64,000 nucleotides of DNA from Closterium sp. Naga37s-1 (Eukaryota > Streptophyta > Zygnematophyceae > Desmidiales > Closteriaceae), in the NCBI GenBank assembly GCA_947471745.1, contig CANJKZ010000410.1:598001-662000 (forward strand), given 5' to 3'. Position 1 is the first letter of the stretch, and every line of letters begins with the position of its first letter. Under the pieces are notes generated by a model that was not told the DNA's origin, made no database searches, and worked only from the letters and a program-made list of their open reading frames with translations. This document shows positions 24,345 through 35,115 of the stretch, in pieces. A program made the translations under genes and the position numbers.

Positions 24345-26112
24345 TGTCCACGATGCTATCCATCAAGTCCTACTTTGGTTTGACGTCCACAACCTGGGCC
24401 GCCTCGTCTCTCTGTTCGGCAGGTGCTGGAACTATCCCGTTTGGAATCACCAGATGGGCTGGTGTTGATTGCACTGTTAACGGATTACCTGCAGCACTGT
24501 AAGTTCCCTAAGAATGCACGCACGTCTGTGTGAGTGTTCCAAGATGTCAAAAGTATGAAAGTGCTCCAAACAACTTGACGCATACCAACGAGTCGCCCCA
24601 CTCACGCTTCATCCATCCATACAAATTGCTCAATTTTCCCCACTGCTCCCTTTCCATTCTACCACATGCACCTGTCTGCAGCTCGCTTATGTACAACCTT
24701 GTGAAGGCCACCAGCGTGCCTGCTGACATATCCAAGCTTATTGGCCTCACAAATCTGTCAGTCCCTCTTTCTCTCAATCCTTCCACAAACATGCAAGCAT
24801 CTTTGTATGCTGTTTCTATGCCTCTGCTGCCCTGCCACGTGATCTCATGCCATGTGTGGCCATGCCATGTCAAGCGTGTACAGCATGTGTTTCCATGCGC
24901 CTACCCTCCATCAGAGATCTTTCAATTAATCTTCTCACCGGCCGCTTGGAAAACTTTGCCTCCAGCCTCAAGGGGTCGACATCTCTACGGATTCTGTGAG
25001 CCGTCAAGAGCATTTGAGCAGTCATTAGCATGCGAGCCTGTAATTTGAGTACTGTAAAATGAACAACATGGCCGTTCACGGGGTAACAATCCACGCACTT
25101 GGCTGCAATGGGAGGACAATTAAATTCACTGTAAATAGAACTTTCATGTCCTGCCGTATTGACATCACATCTCAACAAGCATTACCCTTGCCGCATACTT
25201 GAAAGGATGGATGGGGGCATGAAGTTAACTGGAAGGAGAGTTCGCTGCTCCCTCATACCTATGACGCATCAGGAAGAAGTGTTGGCCGAATTTGAGTGTC
25301 TGTGGGAGCGGGTTCGATCGGAGCAAGCCGCGGATCCTCAGCCCGAGTGAGTGTTATTAATACGGCCGCCAACACCCCCCCCTTCACTTGGCAGATCACT
25401 AAGTTACAACTATCTCTACGGCTCAGTCCCTTCGTACCTTGTGAATCTCCCAGCACTCACCAAACTGCAAGTAACATCATGCCATGCCTTTCAATAAAAC
25501 GCTTTCAGACCCTTTCCATTATCTCAACTGTGCTTGTTGTCTCCCTTCCCCCTCACACAGAACCCTTCGTCACATACCCTTTTGTCCCTCCCACTCCCAT
25601 CTCCTCAGAAAGCTCACTTACAACTTCCTCACTGGTAGCATCCCGGCCATGGGTACAGCCATGAAGCGGCTCTACTTCAAAAACAACTACATTTCGGACA
25701 TCGCCACCCCTGCACTCACCGTCTGTGTCGGCGATTCTTGCTGCCTCTCCGATCCCACCAAGTGCTCCAGTTCCGGGATTGTGCAGCGACCTGCTGCTGA
25801 CTGTGCCATCTGTGCCACTACCAATGCCGTTGCGCCCTTTTGCTTTGGCGCTGGTGGGGAATGCATGGTCGCAGCTGCTGATAAAATTGCAGCCAACACA
25901 AACAATTATGGACAGCTGCCATTGCCACCCATGGTCTGCTCAGGTAACGTGCCTTAACCCTCCATGTGGGTTGCATGTAGCCACCTCACATCGGCGTTGG
26001 TGCAGCAGGCTTGGGTGTGTCTGGGACTGGGATTCTTGCATAAATCAATGTGCATGGTGCGTTCAGAGTGTTGTGTCTGTCAAGTTGTTTTCCATACGAG
26101 TTCAACCCTCTC

Positions 26113-26164
<52 letters not shown>

Positions 26165-26319
26165 GATGATGAGGATGAGGATGAGGATGAGGATGATGAG
26201 GATGCGGATGAAGATGATGATGATTCACTCACCCACCTACCCTCTGCATGGCTAAAACCTCCCTGTGGCCTAATGTGCAGGCGGTAATCTAACTACCGTG
26301 CTATCTACCAGCGCTGCAG
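24345..26319 (+). CDS. LRR module B4 (GC donor in LRR3 intron)
   Basis: Exons 24345-24498, 24682-24756, 24915-24995, 25395-25466, 25609-25943 and 26281-26319; 756 nt, 252 codons, no stop. It differs from B3 by a few substitutions: the LRR2 end reads KGSTSLRIL, and the Cys exon has SSGIVQRP. The donor after LRR3 is GCAAGT instead of GTAAGT. GC-AG introns with such a consensus are usually spliced, so the module may still be functional. Confidence 0.87.
26113..26225. repeat. (ATG)n microsatellite, medium copy
   Basis: About 17 ATG units and a short GAGGATGAGG tail, at the same intron position as the repeat in B3 but lacking the ACGATGACGACG segment. Confidence 0.96.
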
Positions 26320-26511
26320 GTGTGTGGAGGCTGCTCATTGTCATCCATGCACCATCCATCTGTCGCTTTTTGGTGCTTCCTGTTTTCAATGTTCTTCCGA
26401 TGTCTTTCTCTCCACATCTTTCCTAATCCTTGTACGCCTTTTTCCCTCTTCCAAATTTCCACGCTGTCCCTGCTACTCTATTTCTTCCCTCCCTGCCCTC
26501 CCCTTCGCCAG

Positions 26512-28446
26512 CACTGCTGGCGCTCAAGGTATCGCTGGGCGTGACATTCACGACGTGGGCAGCAAGTGTGCCGTGCCAAGTGGTTGGCAAGCAGGCTGCT
26601 ACACAGACCACGTGGTCCGGCATGCTCTGTACTGATACCGGGGACGTTCTTTCAATGTGAGCACCCATGCATGCATGCTAAAGCTTTGTGGGCGGGAAGA
26701 AGGGGGTCAGACATGTAACTAGCCGGCATCTATCAACTCCTTCCACACCCATCCCTCTGCCTCTTCCCATCACCCCCCCCTCAGCTCGGTGGCACGCCAG
26801 AGTCTAAAGGGGTCTATTGCTTCGGACATCTCCAAGCTCATCGCACTCACTTACCTGTAAGGGTGAACTAGGGGGCGCACGCACAAGAACCTGTGACACA
26901 CGACACACTCACAGGCTCACTGCATTGCAAAGGAAATGCCTATTTATTGAGTAGAGTGCTTGTTTGCCATACACCAATGACACCCTTGGAGGCCACCCTG
27001 CTGCTTCTGACAGCTGGCTCATGACCCGTTGTTTGGGCACGGAGTAAGGGAGATGGGAAGAGACATGGACAGACCAGCATTTTTATCTCATCTCGTGTTT
27101 ATGGTGAACGGCCATCTTTTGCCCCCCAGAGAGGTGATTATGCATGCATGCAAGCGTGCATATGCAAATGACAGGTGGCATGGACAATGGCCTTAGCAAC
27201 TAGTGTCTTTCTATCCAACCCATCCTGCGACCTGCCTCCAGCACAACCCTTCCCTTCCGGATATGTGCTTCACATTTTCTCTCTTTCTCCCCACCTTCTT
27301 TAGGGATTTCGGCTACAACCTTTTTCAGGGCAGTCTCGACGGGCTTGTCACACCCATCAAAGTTCTGACCTCTTTAAAGGCGCTGTAAGTACATTCTCGT
27401 CTATAAGAGCGGTAAAATATTTCCCATTATTGCCAATGTGTTCGCATAGCCAAGACAGGCAAGAAATCTGGTATCATTGTGTAAACATTCGTCTGGTCAT
27501 CGCATTTTATGTGGACCTCTCATTCTCTTATTTTGCGGTGCATTCCTGCTTGTACCCTCCAGCTTCCTAAACAACAACTGGTTATCAGGAACGATCCCCT
27601 CCTACATCGCCTCCCTGCCACAGCTTACCACCCTGTAAGCCAAAATCACAGCTTCTAGGATCCGCAGATGCATGCAGGAGCCTCGTTGTTGGCCGTTCTG
27701 GTCTTACCCTCTACTCTCTGTGCCTCTTCTTCCGTTTGTTGTGCTTGCCTCTAAACCCCCCCCCCCCCCCTCCCCCTCCATACCCCTCCCCCACCAAAGG
27801 CCTCTACTCCAACTACCTCACAGGCACCATGCCCACCCTCACAACCTCACTGGTCGCTCTGGACGTGGGATTTAACTACCTTTCGGGCTCCTTCCCAAAG
27901 CTCTCCCTCGCGTCCTGTGCGGCCGACCAGAACTGCTTCGTCAGCTCCTCCTACTGCCGCACCTACAGCTTGCAGCAGCGCCCCGCCACTGCCTGCGGCA
28001 TCTGCGGCACGACTGACGGGCAGGGGACGCTGTGCGGTGGTGCACTTTGCTCTGCCAACAGCTCTCTGCCAGTCAGCCAGGGGATTGTTAACGTCCCCAC
28101 ACTGACACCGGTGGCATTGACTTGTTCAGGTGGGTGTCGCTTGTTGATTGGCAGAGAGGAGAGGAGATTCACATAGCATAATAAAAGAGCACAAAGGAAA
28201 CGCCATGTGATGTGCAGGCTGAAGAATTTGATGTGATGTGGCCAGGCATGTGCGGAACATCCACCATCGAGAAAGGAATGCAACGCCCACCATCTATATT
28301 CCCCAAATCGTTTTTGTACCTGAATGTGCTACAGCTATTTTCCACCTGAACTCTGTCTGAAAGCTCTGGTGGTTCGTGCCCCTGCCTGTTCCCTGTGTGT
28401 GCCTGTACAGGGAATGCTCCTCTCGTCCTCATGACCGCTGACTCAG
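26512..28446 (+). CDS. LRR module A5 (Cys-exon acceptor lost)
   Basis: Exons 26512-26656, 26785-26856, 27304-27384, 27563-27634, 27798-28129 and 28411-28446; 738 nt, 246 codons, exons open. It shares with A3 and A6 the CAG-to-CAA change at the acceptor of the Cys exon (27795-27797). It has its own changes in LRRNT (WSGMLC) and LRR1 (SKLIALTYL). Confidence 0.84.
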
Positions 28447-28644
28447 GTGGGCCTAATGGCATCACTGATGCCCCTCCCTCTCAATTCCTGCACTCATTTA
28501 TTCCGTGCACTCACCAATCAAATCCCCTCCTACACCCGCGCATACAATTCCTCTCCCACACCTCCCCTTTCAACCTCTCCCCAGATCATGCTTAATTCAT
28601 CCACTTCCGCCTTTCTGTTTAACCCCCCAAATATCTCTATCCAG

Positions 28645-30412
28645 TGTCCACGATGCTATCCATCAAGTCCTACTTTGGTTTGACGTCCACAACCTGGGCC
28701 GCCTCGTCTCTCTGTTCGGCGGGTGCTGGAACTATCCCGTTTGGAATCACCAGATGGGCTGGTGTTGATTGCACTGTTAACGGATTACCTGCAGCACTGT
28801 AAGTTCCCTAAGAATGCACGCACGTCTGTGTGAGTGTTCCAAGATGTCAAAAGTATGAAAGTGCTCCAAACAACTTGACGCATACCAACGAGTCGCCCCA
28901 CTCACGCTTCATCCATCCATACAAATTGCTCAATTTTCCCCACTGCTCCCTTTCCATTCTACCACATGCACCTGTCTGCAGCTCGCTTATGTATAACCTT
29001 GTGAAGGCCACCAGCGTGCCTGCTGACATATCCAAGCTTATTGGCCTCACAAATCTGTCAGTCCCTCTTTCTCTCAATCCTTCCACAAACATGCAAGCAT
29101 CTTTGTATGCTGTTTCTATGCCTCTGCTGCCCTGCCACGTGATCTCATGCCATGTGTGGCCATGCCATGTCAAGCGTGTACAGCATGTGTTTCCATGCGC
29201 CTACCCTCCATCAGAGATCTTTCAATTAATCTTCTCACCGGCCGCTTGGAAAACTTTGCCTCCAGCCTCAAGGGGTCGACATCTCTACGGATTCTGTGAG
29301 CCGTCAAGAGCATTTGAGCAGTCATTAGCATGCGAGCCTGTAATTTGAGTACTGTAAAATGAACAACATGGCCGTTCACGGGGTAACAATCCACGCACTT
29401 GGCTGCAATGGGAGGACAATTAAATTCACTGTAAATAGAACTTTCATGTCCTGCCGTATTGACATCACATCTCAACAAGCATTACCCTTGCCGCATACTT
29501 GAAAGGATGGATGGGGGCATGAAGTTAACTGGAAGGAGAGTTCGCTGCTCCCTCAGACCTATGACGCATCAGGAAGAAGTGTTGGCCGAATTTGAGTGTC
29601 TGTGGGAGCGGGTTCGATCGGAGCAAGCCGCGGATCCTCAGCCCGAGTGAGTGTTATTAATACGGCCGCCAACACCCCCCCCTTCACTTGGCAGATCACT
29701 AAGTTACAACTATCTCTACGGCTCAGTCCCTTCGTACCTTGTGAATCTCCCAGCACTCACCGAACTGTAAGTAACATCATGCCATGCCTTTCAATAAAAC
29801 GCTTTCAGACCCTTTCTATTATCTCAACTGTGCTTGTTGTCTCCCTTCCCCCTCACACAGAACCCTTCGTCACATACCCTTTTGTCCCTCCCACTCCCAT
29901 CTCCTCAGAAAGCTCACTTACAACTTCCTCACTGGTAGCATCCCGGCCATGGGTACAGCCTTGAAGCGGCTCTACTTCAAAAACAACTACATTTCGGACA
30001 TCGCCACCCCTGCACTCACCGTCTGTGTCGGCGATTCTTGCTGCCTCTCCGATCCCACCAAGTGCTCCAGTTCCGGGACTGTGCAGCGACCTGCTGCTGA
30101 CTGTGCCATCTGTGCCACTACCAATGCCGTTGCGCCCTTTTGCTTTGGCGCTGGTGGGGAATGCATGGTCGCAGCTGCTGATAAAATTGCAGCCAACACA
30201 AACAATTATGGACAGCTGCCATTGCCACCCATGGTCTGCTCAGGTAACGTGCCTTAACCCTCCATGTGGGTTGCATGTAGCCACCTCACATCGGCGTTGG
30301 TGCAGCAGGCTTGGGTGTGTCTGGGACTGGGATTCTTGCATAAATCAATGAGCATGGTGCGTTCAGAGTGTTGTGTCTGTCAAGTTGTTTTCCATACGAG
30401 TTCAACCCTCTC

Positions 30413-30455
<43 letters not shown>

Positions 30456-30640
30456 GATGATGAGGATGAGGATGAGGATGAGGATGATGAGGATTCGGAT
30501 GAGGATGATGATGACGATGACGACGACGATGAAGATGATGATGATTCACTCACCCACCTACCCTCTGCATGGCTAAAACCTCCCTGTGGCCTAATGTGCA
30601 GGCGGTAATCTAACTACCGTGCTATCTACCAGCGCTGCAG
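28645..30640 (+). CDS. LRR module B5
   Basis: Exons 28645-28798, 28982-29056, 29215-29295, 29695-29766, 29909-30243 and 30602-30640; 756 nt, 252 codons, no stop, canonical splice sites. It shares KGSTSLRIL at the end of LRR2 with B4 but the GTAAGT donor and SSGTVQRP with B3. Such a mosaic pattern suggests exchange between copies. Confidence 0.88.
30412..30546. repeat. (ATG)n microsatellite, short copy
   Basis: About 14 ATG units followed by the ACGATGACGACGACG segment also present in B3 but absent from B4. It lies in the intron before the linker exon of B5. Confidence 0.96.
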
Positions 30641-30832
30641 GTGTGTGGAGGCTGCTCATTGTCATCCATGCACCATCCATCTGTCGCTTTTTGGTGCTTC
30701 CTGTTTTCAATGTTCTTCCGATGTCTTTCTCTCCACATCTTTCCTAATCCTTGTACGCCTTTTTCCCTCTTCCAAATTTCCACGCTGTCCCTGCTACTCT
30801 ATTTCTTCCCTCCCTGCCCTCCCCTTCGCCAG

Positions 30833-32766
30833 CACTGCTGGCGCTCAAGGTATCGCTGGGCGTGACATTCACGACGTGGGCAGCAAGTGTGCCGTGCCAA
30901 GTGGTTGGCAAGCAGGCTGCTACACAGACCACGTGGTCCGGCGTGCTCTGTACTGATACCGGGGACGTGCTTTCAATGTGAGCACCCATGCATGCATGCT
31001 AAAGCTTTGTGGGCGGGAAGAAGGGGGTGAGACAGGTAACTAGCCGGCATCTATCAACTCCTTCCACACCCATCCCTCTGCCTCTTCCCATCACCCCCCC
31101 CTCGGCTCGGTGGCACACCAGAGTCTAAAGGGGTCTATTGCTTCGGACATCTCCAAGCTCACCGCACTCACTTACCTGTAAGGGTGAACTAGGGGGCGCA
31201 CGCACAAGAACCTGTGACACACGACACACTCACAGGCTCACTGCATTGCAAAGGAAATGCCTATTTGTTGAGTAGAGTGCTTGTTTGCCACACACCAATG
31301 ACACCCTTGGAGGCCACCCTGCTGCTTCTGACAGCTGGCTCATGACCCGTTGTTTGGGCACGGAGTAAGGGAGATGGGAAGAGACATGGACAGACCAGCA
31401 TTTTTATCTCATCTCGTGTTTATGGTGAACGGCCATCTTTTGCCCCCCAGAGAGGTGATTATGCATGCATGCAAGCGTGCATATGCAAATGACAGGTGGC
31501 ATGGACAATGGCCTTAGCAACTAGTGTCTTTCTATCCAACCCATCCTGCGACCTGCCTCCAGCACAACCCTTCCCTTCCGGATATGTGCTTCACATTTTC
31601 TCTCTTTCTCCCCACCTTCTTTAGGGATTTCGGCTACAACCTTTTTCAGGGCAGTCTCGACGGGCTTGTCACACCCATCAAAGTTCTGACCTCTTTAAAG
31701 GCGCTGTAAGTACATTCTCGTCTATAAGAGCGGTAAAATATTTCCCATTATTGCCAATGTGTTCGCATAGCCAAGACAGGCAAGAAATCTGGTATCATTG
31801 TGTAAACATTCGTCTGGTCATCGCATTTTATGTGGACCTCTCATTCTCTTATTTTGCGGTGCATTCCTGCTTGTACCCTCCAGCTTCCTAAACAACAACT
31901 GGTTATCAGGAACGATCCCCTCCTACATCGCCTCCCTGCCACAGCTTACCACCCTGTAAGCCAAACTCACAGCTTCTAGGATCCGCAGATGCATGCAGGA
32001 GCCTCGTTGTTGGCCGTTCTGGTCTTACCCTCTACTCTCTGTGCGTCTTCTTCCATTTGTTGTGCTTGCCTCTAAACCCCCCCCCCCCCGTCCCCCTCCA
32101 TACCCCTCCCCCACCAAAGGCCTCTACTCCAACTACCTCACAGGCACCATGCCCACCCTCACAACCTCACTGGTCGCTCTGGACGTGGGATTTAACTACC
32201 TTTCGGGCTCCTTCCCAAAGCTCTCCCTCGCGTCCTGTGCGGCCGACCAGAACTGCTTCGTCAGCTCCTCCTACTGCCGCACCTACAGCTTGCAGCAGCG
32301 CCCCGCCACTGCCTGCGGCATCTGCGGCACGACTGACGGGCAGGGGACGCTGTGCGGTGGTGCACTTTGCTCTGCCAACAGCTCTCTGCCAGTCAGCCAG
32401 GGGATTGTTAACGTCCCCACACTGACACCGGTGGCATTGACTTGTTCAGGTGGGTGTCGCTTGTTGATTGGCAGAGAGGAGAGGAGATTCACATAGCATA
32501 ATAAAAGAGCACAAAGGAAACGCCATGTGATGTGCAGGCTGAAGAATTTGATGTGATGTGGCCAGGCATGTGCGGAACATCCACCATCGAGAAAGGAATG
32601 CAACGCCCACCATCTATATTCCCCAAATCGTTTTTGTACCTGAATGTGCTACAGCTATTTTCCACCTGAACTCTGTCTGAAAGCTCTGGTGGTTCGTGCC
32701 CCTGCCTGTTCCCTGTGTGTGCCTGTACAGGGAATGCTCCTCTCGTCCTCATGACCGCTGACTCAG
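30833..32766 (+). CDS. LRR module A6 (two acceptors lost)
   Basis: Exons 30833-30977, 31106-31177, 31625-31705, 31884-31955, 32118-32449 and 32731-32766; 738 nt, 246 codons, exons open. The acceptor of LRR1 is changed from CTCAG to CTCGG (31101-31105), and the Cys exon has the same CAA change as A3 and A5 (32115-32117). With two acceptors missing, normal splicing of this last complete A module is unlikely unless whole exons are skipped. Skipping the 72-nt LRR1 exon would keep the frame; skipping the 332-nt Cys exon would not. Confidence 0.82.
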
Positions 32767-32964
32767 GTGGGCCTAATGGCATCACTGATGCCCCTCCCTC
32801 TCAATTCCTGCACTCATTTATTCCGTGCACTCACCAATCAAATCCCCTCCTACACCCGCGCATACAATTCCTCTCCCACACCTCCCCTTTCAACCTCTCC
32901 CCAGATCATGCTTAATTCATCCACTTCCGCCTTTCTGTTTAACCCCCCAAATATCTCTATCCAG

Positions 32965-33021
32965 TGTCCACGATGCTATCCATCAAGTCCTACTTTGGTT
33001 TGACGTCCACATCTTGGGCCG
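32965..33021 (+). pseudogene. LRR module B6, truncated LRRNT exon
   Basis: The LRRNT exon of B starts normally after ATCCAG and matches B3-B5 up to GACGTCCACA. It has two mismatches and then diverges at 33022, where copia LTR sequence begins. The array and its reading frame end here, with no stop exon, membrane anchor or kinase exon. Confidence 0.88.
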
Positions 33022-33024
33022 GGG

Positions 33025-33208
33025 TGTGCTTATATATGAGGATCGACCATAAGAGCATTGCTCCATATATAAGTGCGTGCGCTTATCATAGGCCTGCGCT
33101 TATATCCAGGGCGATACGGTACATGTGTTGACCTGGAAAGGAATAGGTGCGATAAGGCTACCACTTTTGGAATGCTTGAAGGTTGTATGCCCTTCGGTTA
33201 TTCCAACA
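33025..33208 (-). repeat. 3' LTR of the deleted copia element
   Basis: It starts with TGTTGG directly after the purine-rich tract and ends near ...AAGCACA beside the truncated LRR exon. It contains two near-repeats, ATAAGCGCAGGCC and ATAAGCGCACGC. The outer border is uncertain by a few bases. Confidence 0.65.
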
Positions 33209-33723
33209 ATCCCCTTTATTCCTGAAGGTGTGCCACGTGGGGCTTCTTGATAACTCTGCACAGGTCAGTGGAGTATTGAAACTTCAGGCATGGCAAGTTC
33301 TTTGCCAGAAAATCTGCTGCCATTTCACCAGTTGGACAGTAGATGAGCTTGACCTTGCCCTTGTCGATTTCGTCATTCACGAAGAAGTAACGGTGGGCGA
33401 TGTGTTTCGAACGGTTGACGAAGCCAGATTTGTTTACGATTTTGATCGCGCCCTGGTTGTCGCACAGTAACTTGATTAACATATCTGGTCGAAGGTGTTT
33501 TCCATTGTGAAGGACCACTCAACAAAGTTCTCGCCATTGAACTTATCAAGCCCGAACACTCCTGGTTCATGCCTAGAAGGTCAAAGAGTTATTTGCACGA
33601 GAGCCATGGACTGAGTACTGGGTTGGCCTTGAGCTTGGACTTCTCCACTGCCACCAGCACCTCTGCCACCCATTTCCTCGGGTCCAGCCATTGTGAAAAC
33701 TGCTCCAAGGGACCCTGATACCA
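33025..33723 (-). mobile_element. Internally deleted copia element (gag start fused to RNase H tail)
   Basis: Read on the - strand: a primer-binding-like TGGTATCAGGG (33713-33723), an ATG at 33689-33691 opening a Gly-rich leader, a gag-type KFNGENFVEWSFTMENTF stretch, and then at about 33480 an abrupt jump into a copia RNase H end (LLCDNQGAIKIV, RSKHIAHRYFFVNDEI, GEMAADFLAKNL). A purine tract AAAGGGGAT follows, then an LTR beginning TGTTGGAATA (33208 down to about 33025). Most of gag, protease, integrase and RT are missing. The gag leader also has stops. No 5' LTR matching the 3' one is visible to the right. Confidence 0.8.
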
Positions 33724-33735
33724 GTTATTATAGTC

Positions 33736-34134
33736 ACAATAGGCTCAAATGTGCCTAAAATGAAAGATAGAGTGCATAGACGGATTTATGCAGAGTGGTT
33801 TGAAAAGATGATAGTAGACTGAACACAGCATCAACTAATGTGGTGCATATTGGAAATAGAATGCGTTATTGTATTACACAGTTAGCAAGTATAATCACTC
33901 GATTTGGTAAAGAAATGACAAAATGAGATTAGTTTGAGCGAACAGGGGTCCAGCACCAACTATAAACTTATGAAACAAAATAGCACCACATTATAGCAAC
34001 CTCTACAGCACCAACGTATGGCAAGTCCTAGTGTTCGGTGAGCGTAACTGGCTGGCGTCCTCAAAGCACAAGTCCATGCGTGATGTGCTCACCAAGTAAT
34101 TCGCTACCCTCCTAGCAGCCAACCAGTGAGCAGG
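33736..34134. other. AT-rich spacer, no gene seen
   Basis: The first ~285 bp are AT-richer than the rest of the window, with no ORF, LTR match or recognisable motif. From about 34021 weak copia RT-like residues begin but are broken by stops. Confidence 0.6.
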
Positions 34135-35115
34135 TCATGGTTGTTTATGTGGATGACATAGTCTTTTTCTCACACTCCTCTGACCTTGTGAAGGAGGTGA
34201 TTCAGAAACTTCAAGACAGATTCAAGTGCAAGGCCCTTGGTGACGTAAACTTCAACCTCAGGCTTCACATCGAACAAGATGCGGAGAAGCAGTATATGCG
34301 AATGCATCAATAGAAGTACCTAGAATCGTTGGCTGCTAAATTCAGGTAGAGTGAAGGCCATGTGGCTACTCCCTTCCCCTCTAGGTTAATGTGTGTGAAG
34401 AGACCAGAGGAGGAAAGTGTTGGCAATGAGAAGTGGCGCCGTTTCTATTTGCTGGCTATATTTGTCCAATGCCTTAATAAGGAGTAGGCAGCAGCAGGAG
34501 TGAGAGTGGACAAGTATCTTGGCCAAACAACGACGGTTGGGCTGCAATACTCAGCGGAGACACAAAGACGCCAAAAGGGCGCGGAAGGTGTCGAGCCCGG
34601 ACGATAGTTCCCCGCTGCATTCTCTGATGCCTCTTATGCATCGAAACTAGAGGACATGACAAGTGTGGGAGGCTTTATTTGATATAATGGTGAAGGCCCA
34701 ACTGCTTGGGAAAGTTTGAAGCAGGTTGACCAAGCTTTGAGCTCGGTCGAGTCCGAGTACATGTCACTCTTTCGTGCCAAATGGGAAGTTGCGCGGTAGT
34801 GGCATTTGTTGGCTGAGTTGGGGAGGAGCAGCAAGGACCTACCCTTCTCTTTTGTGACAGCTAGGGTACCCTTTCATTTGCTAAGAACAATATATTGCAT
34901 GGCCTTACAAAGCACATGAGGTGAAGTGACATTGGATGAGGAGTATGGTGACCAAGGGTGAAGTTGAGTTGTACTATGTGAAGATGACGGCACAACCAGC
35001 TGACATGATGACAAAGAGGCTGGTAAAACAGTAGCACTGGAAGTGTTGCAAGCTGGATGGGATGGCTCTGAGATGAAGGCAACAGGTCCTATGGCCAACG
35101 ATTCGAGGGGGAGTT
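34135..35115 (+). pseudogene. Copia RT / RNase H remnant
   Basis: Translation in one main frame gives the RT active-site block VMVVYVDDIVFF, then FKCKALGDVNF, and after several stops the RNase H blocks AAFSDASYASKLED, LSSVESEYMSL and AQPADMMTKRL. These are the last domains of Ty1/copia Pol. At least four in-frame stops are present, so it is dead. It ends in a GAGGGGGAGTT purine tract and a TGTTGG LTR start. Confidence 0.82.

Larger units (their letters stand above)
17600..33021 (+). repeat. ~4.3-kb tandem duplication, three full copies plus a partial fourth
   Basis: Homologous points recur at 18551, 22905, 27203 and 31524, i.e. periods of 4354, 4298 and 4321 bp. Exons and introns are nearly identical between copies; most of the length difference comes from the ATG microsatellite and poly-C tracts. 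Each unit carries one A module and one B module. The preceding A2-B2 cassette has the same period (4295 bp) but is much more diverged. The fourth copy stops within the LRRNT of B6 at 33021. Confidence 0.95.
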
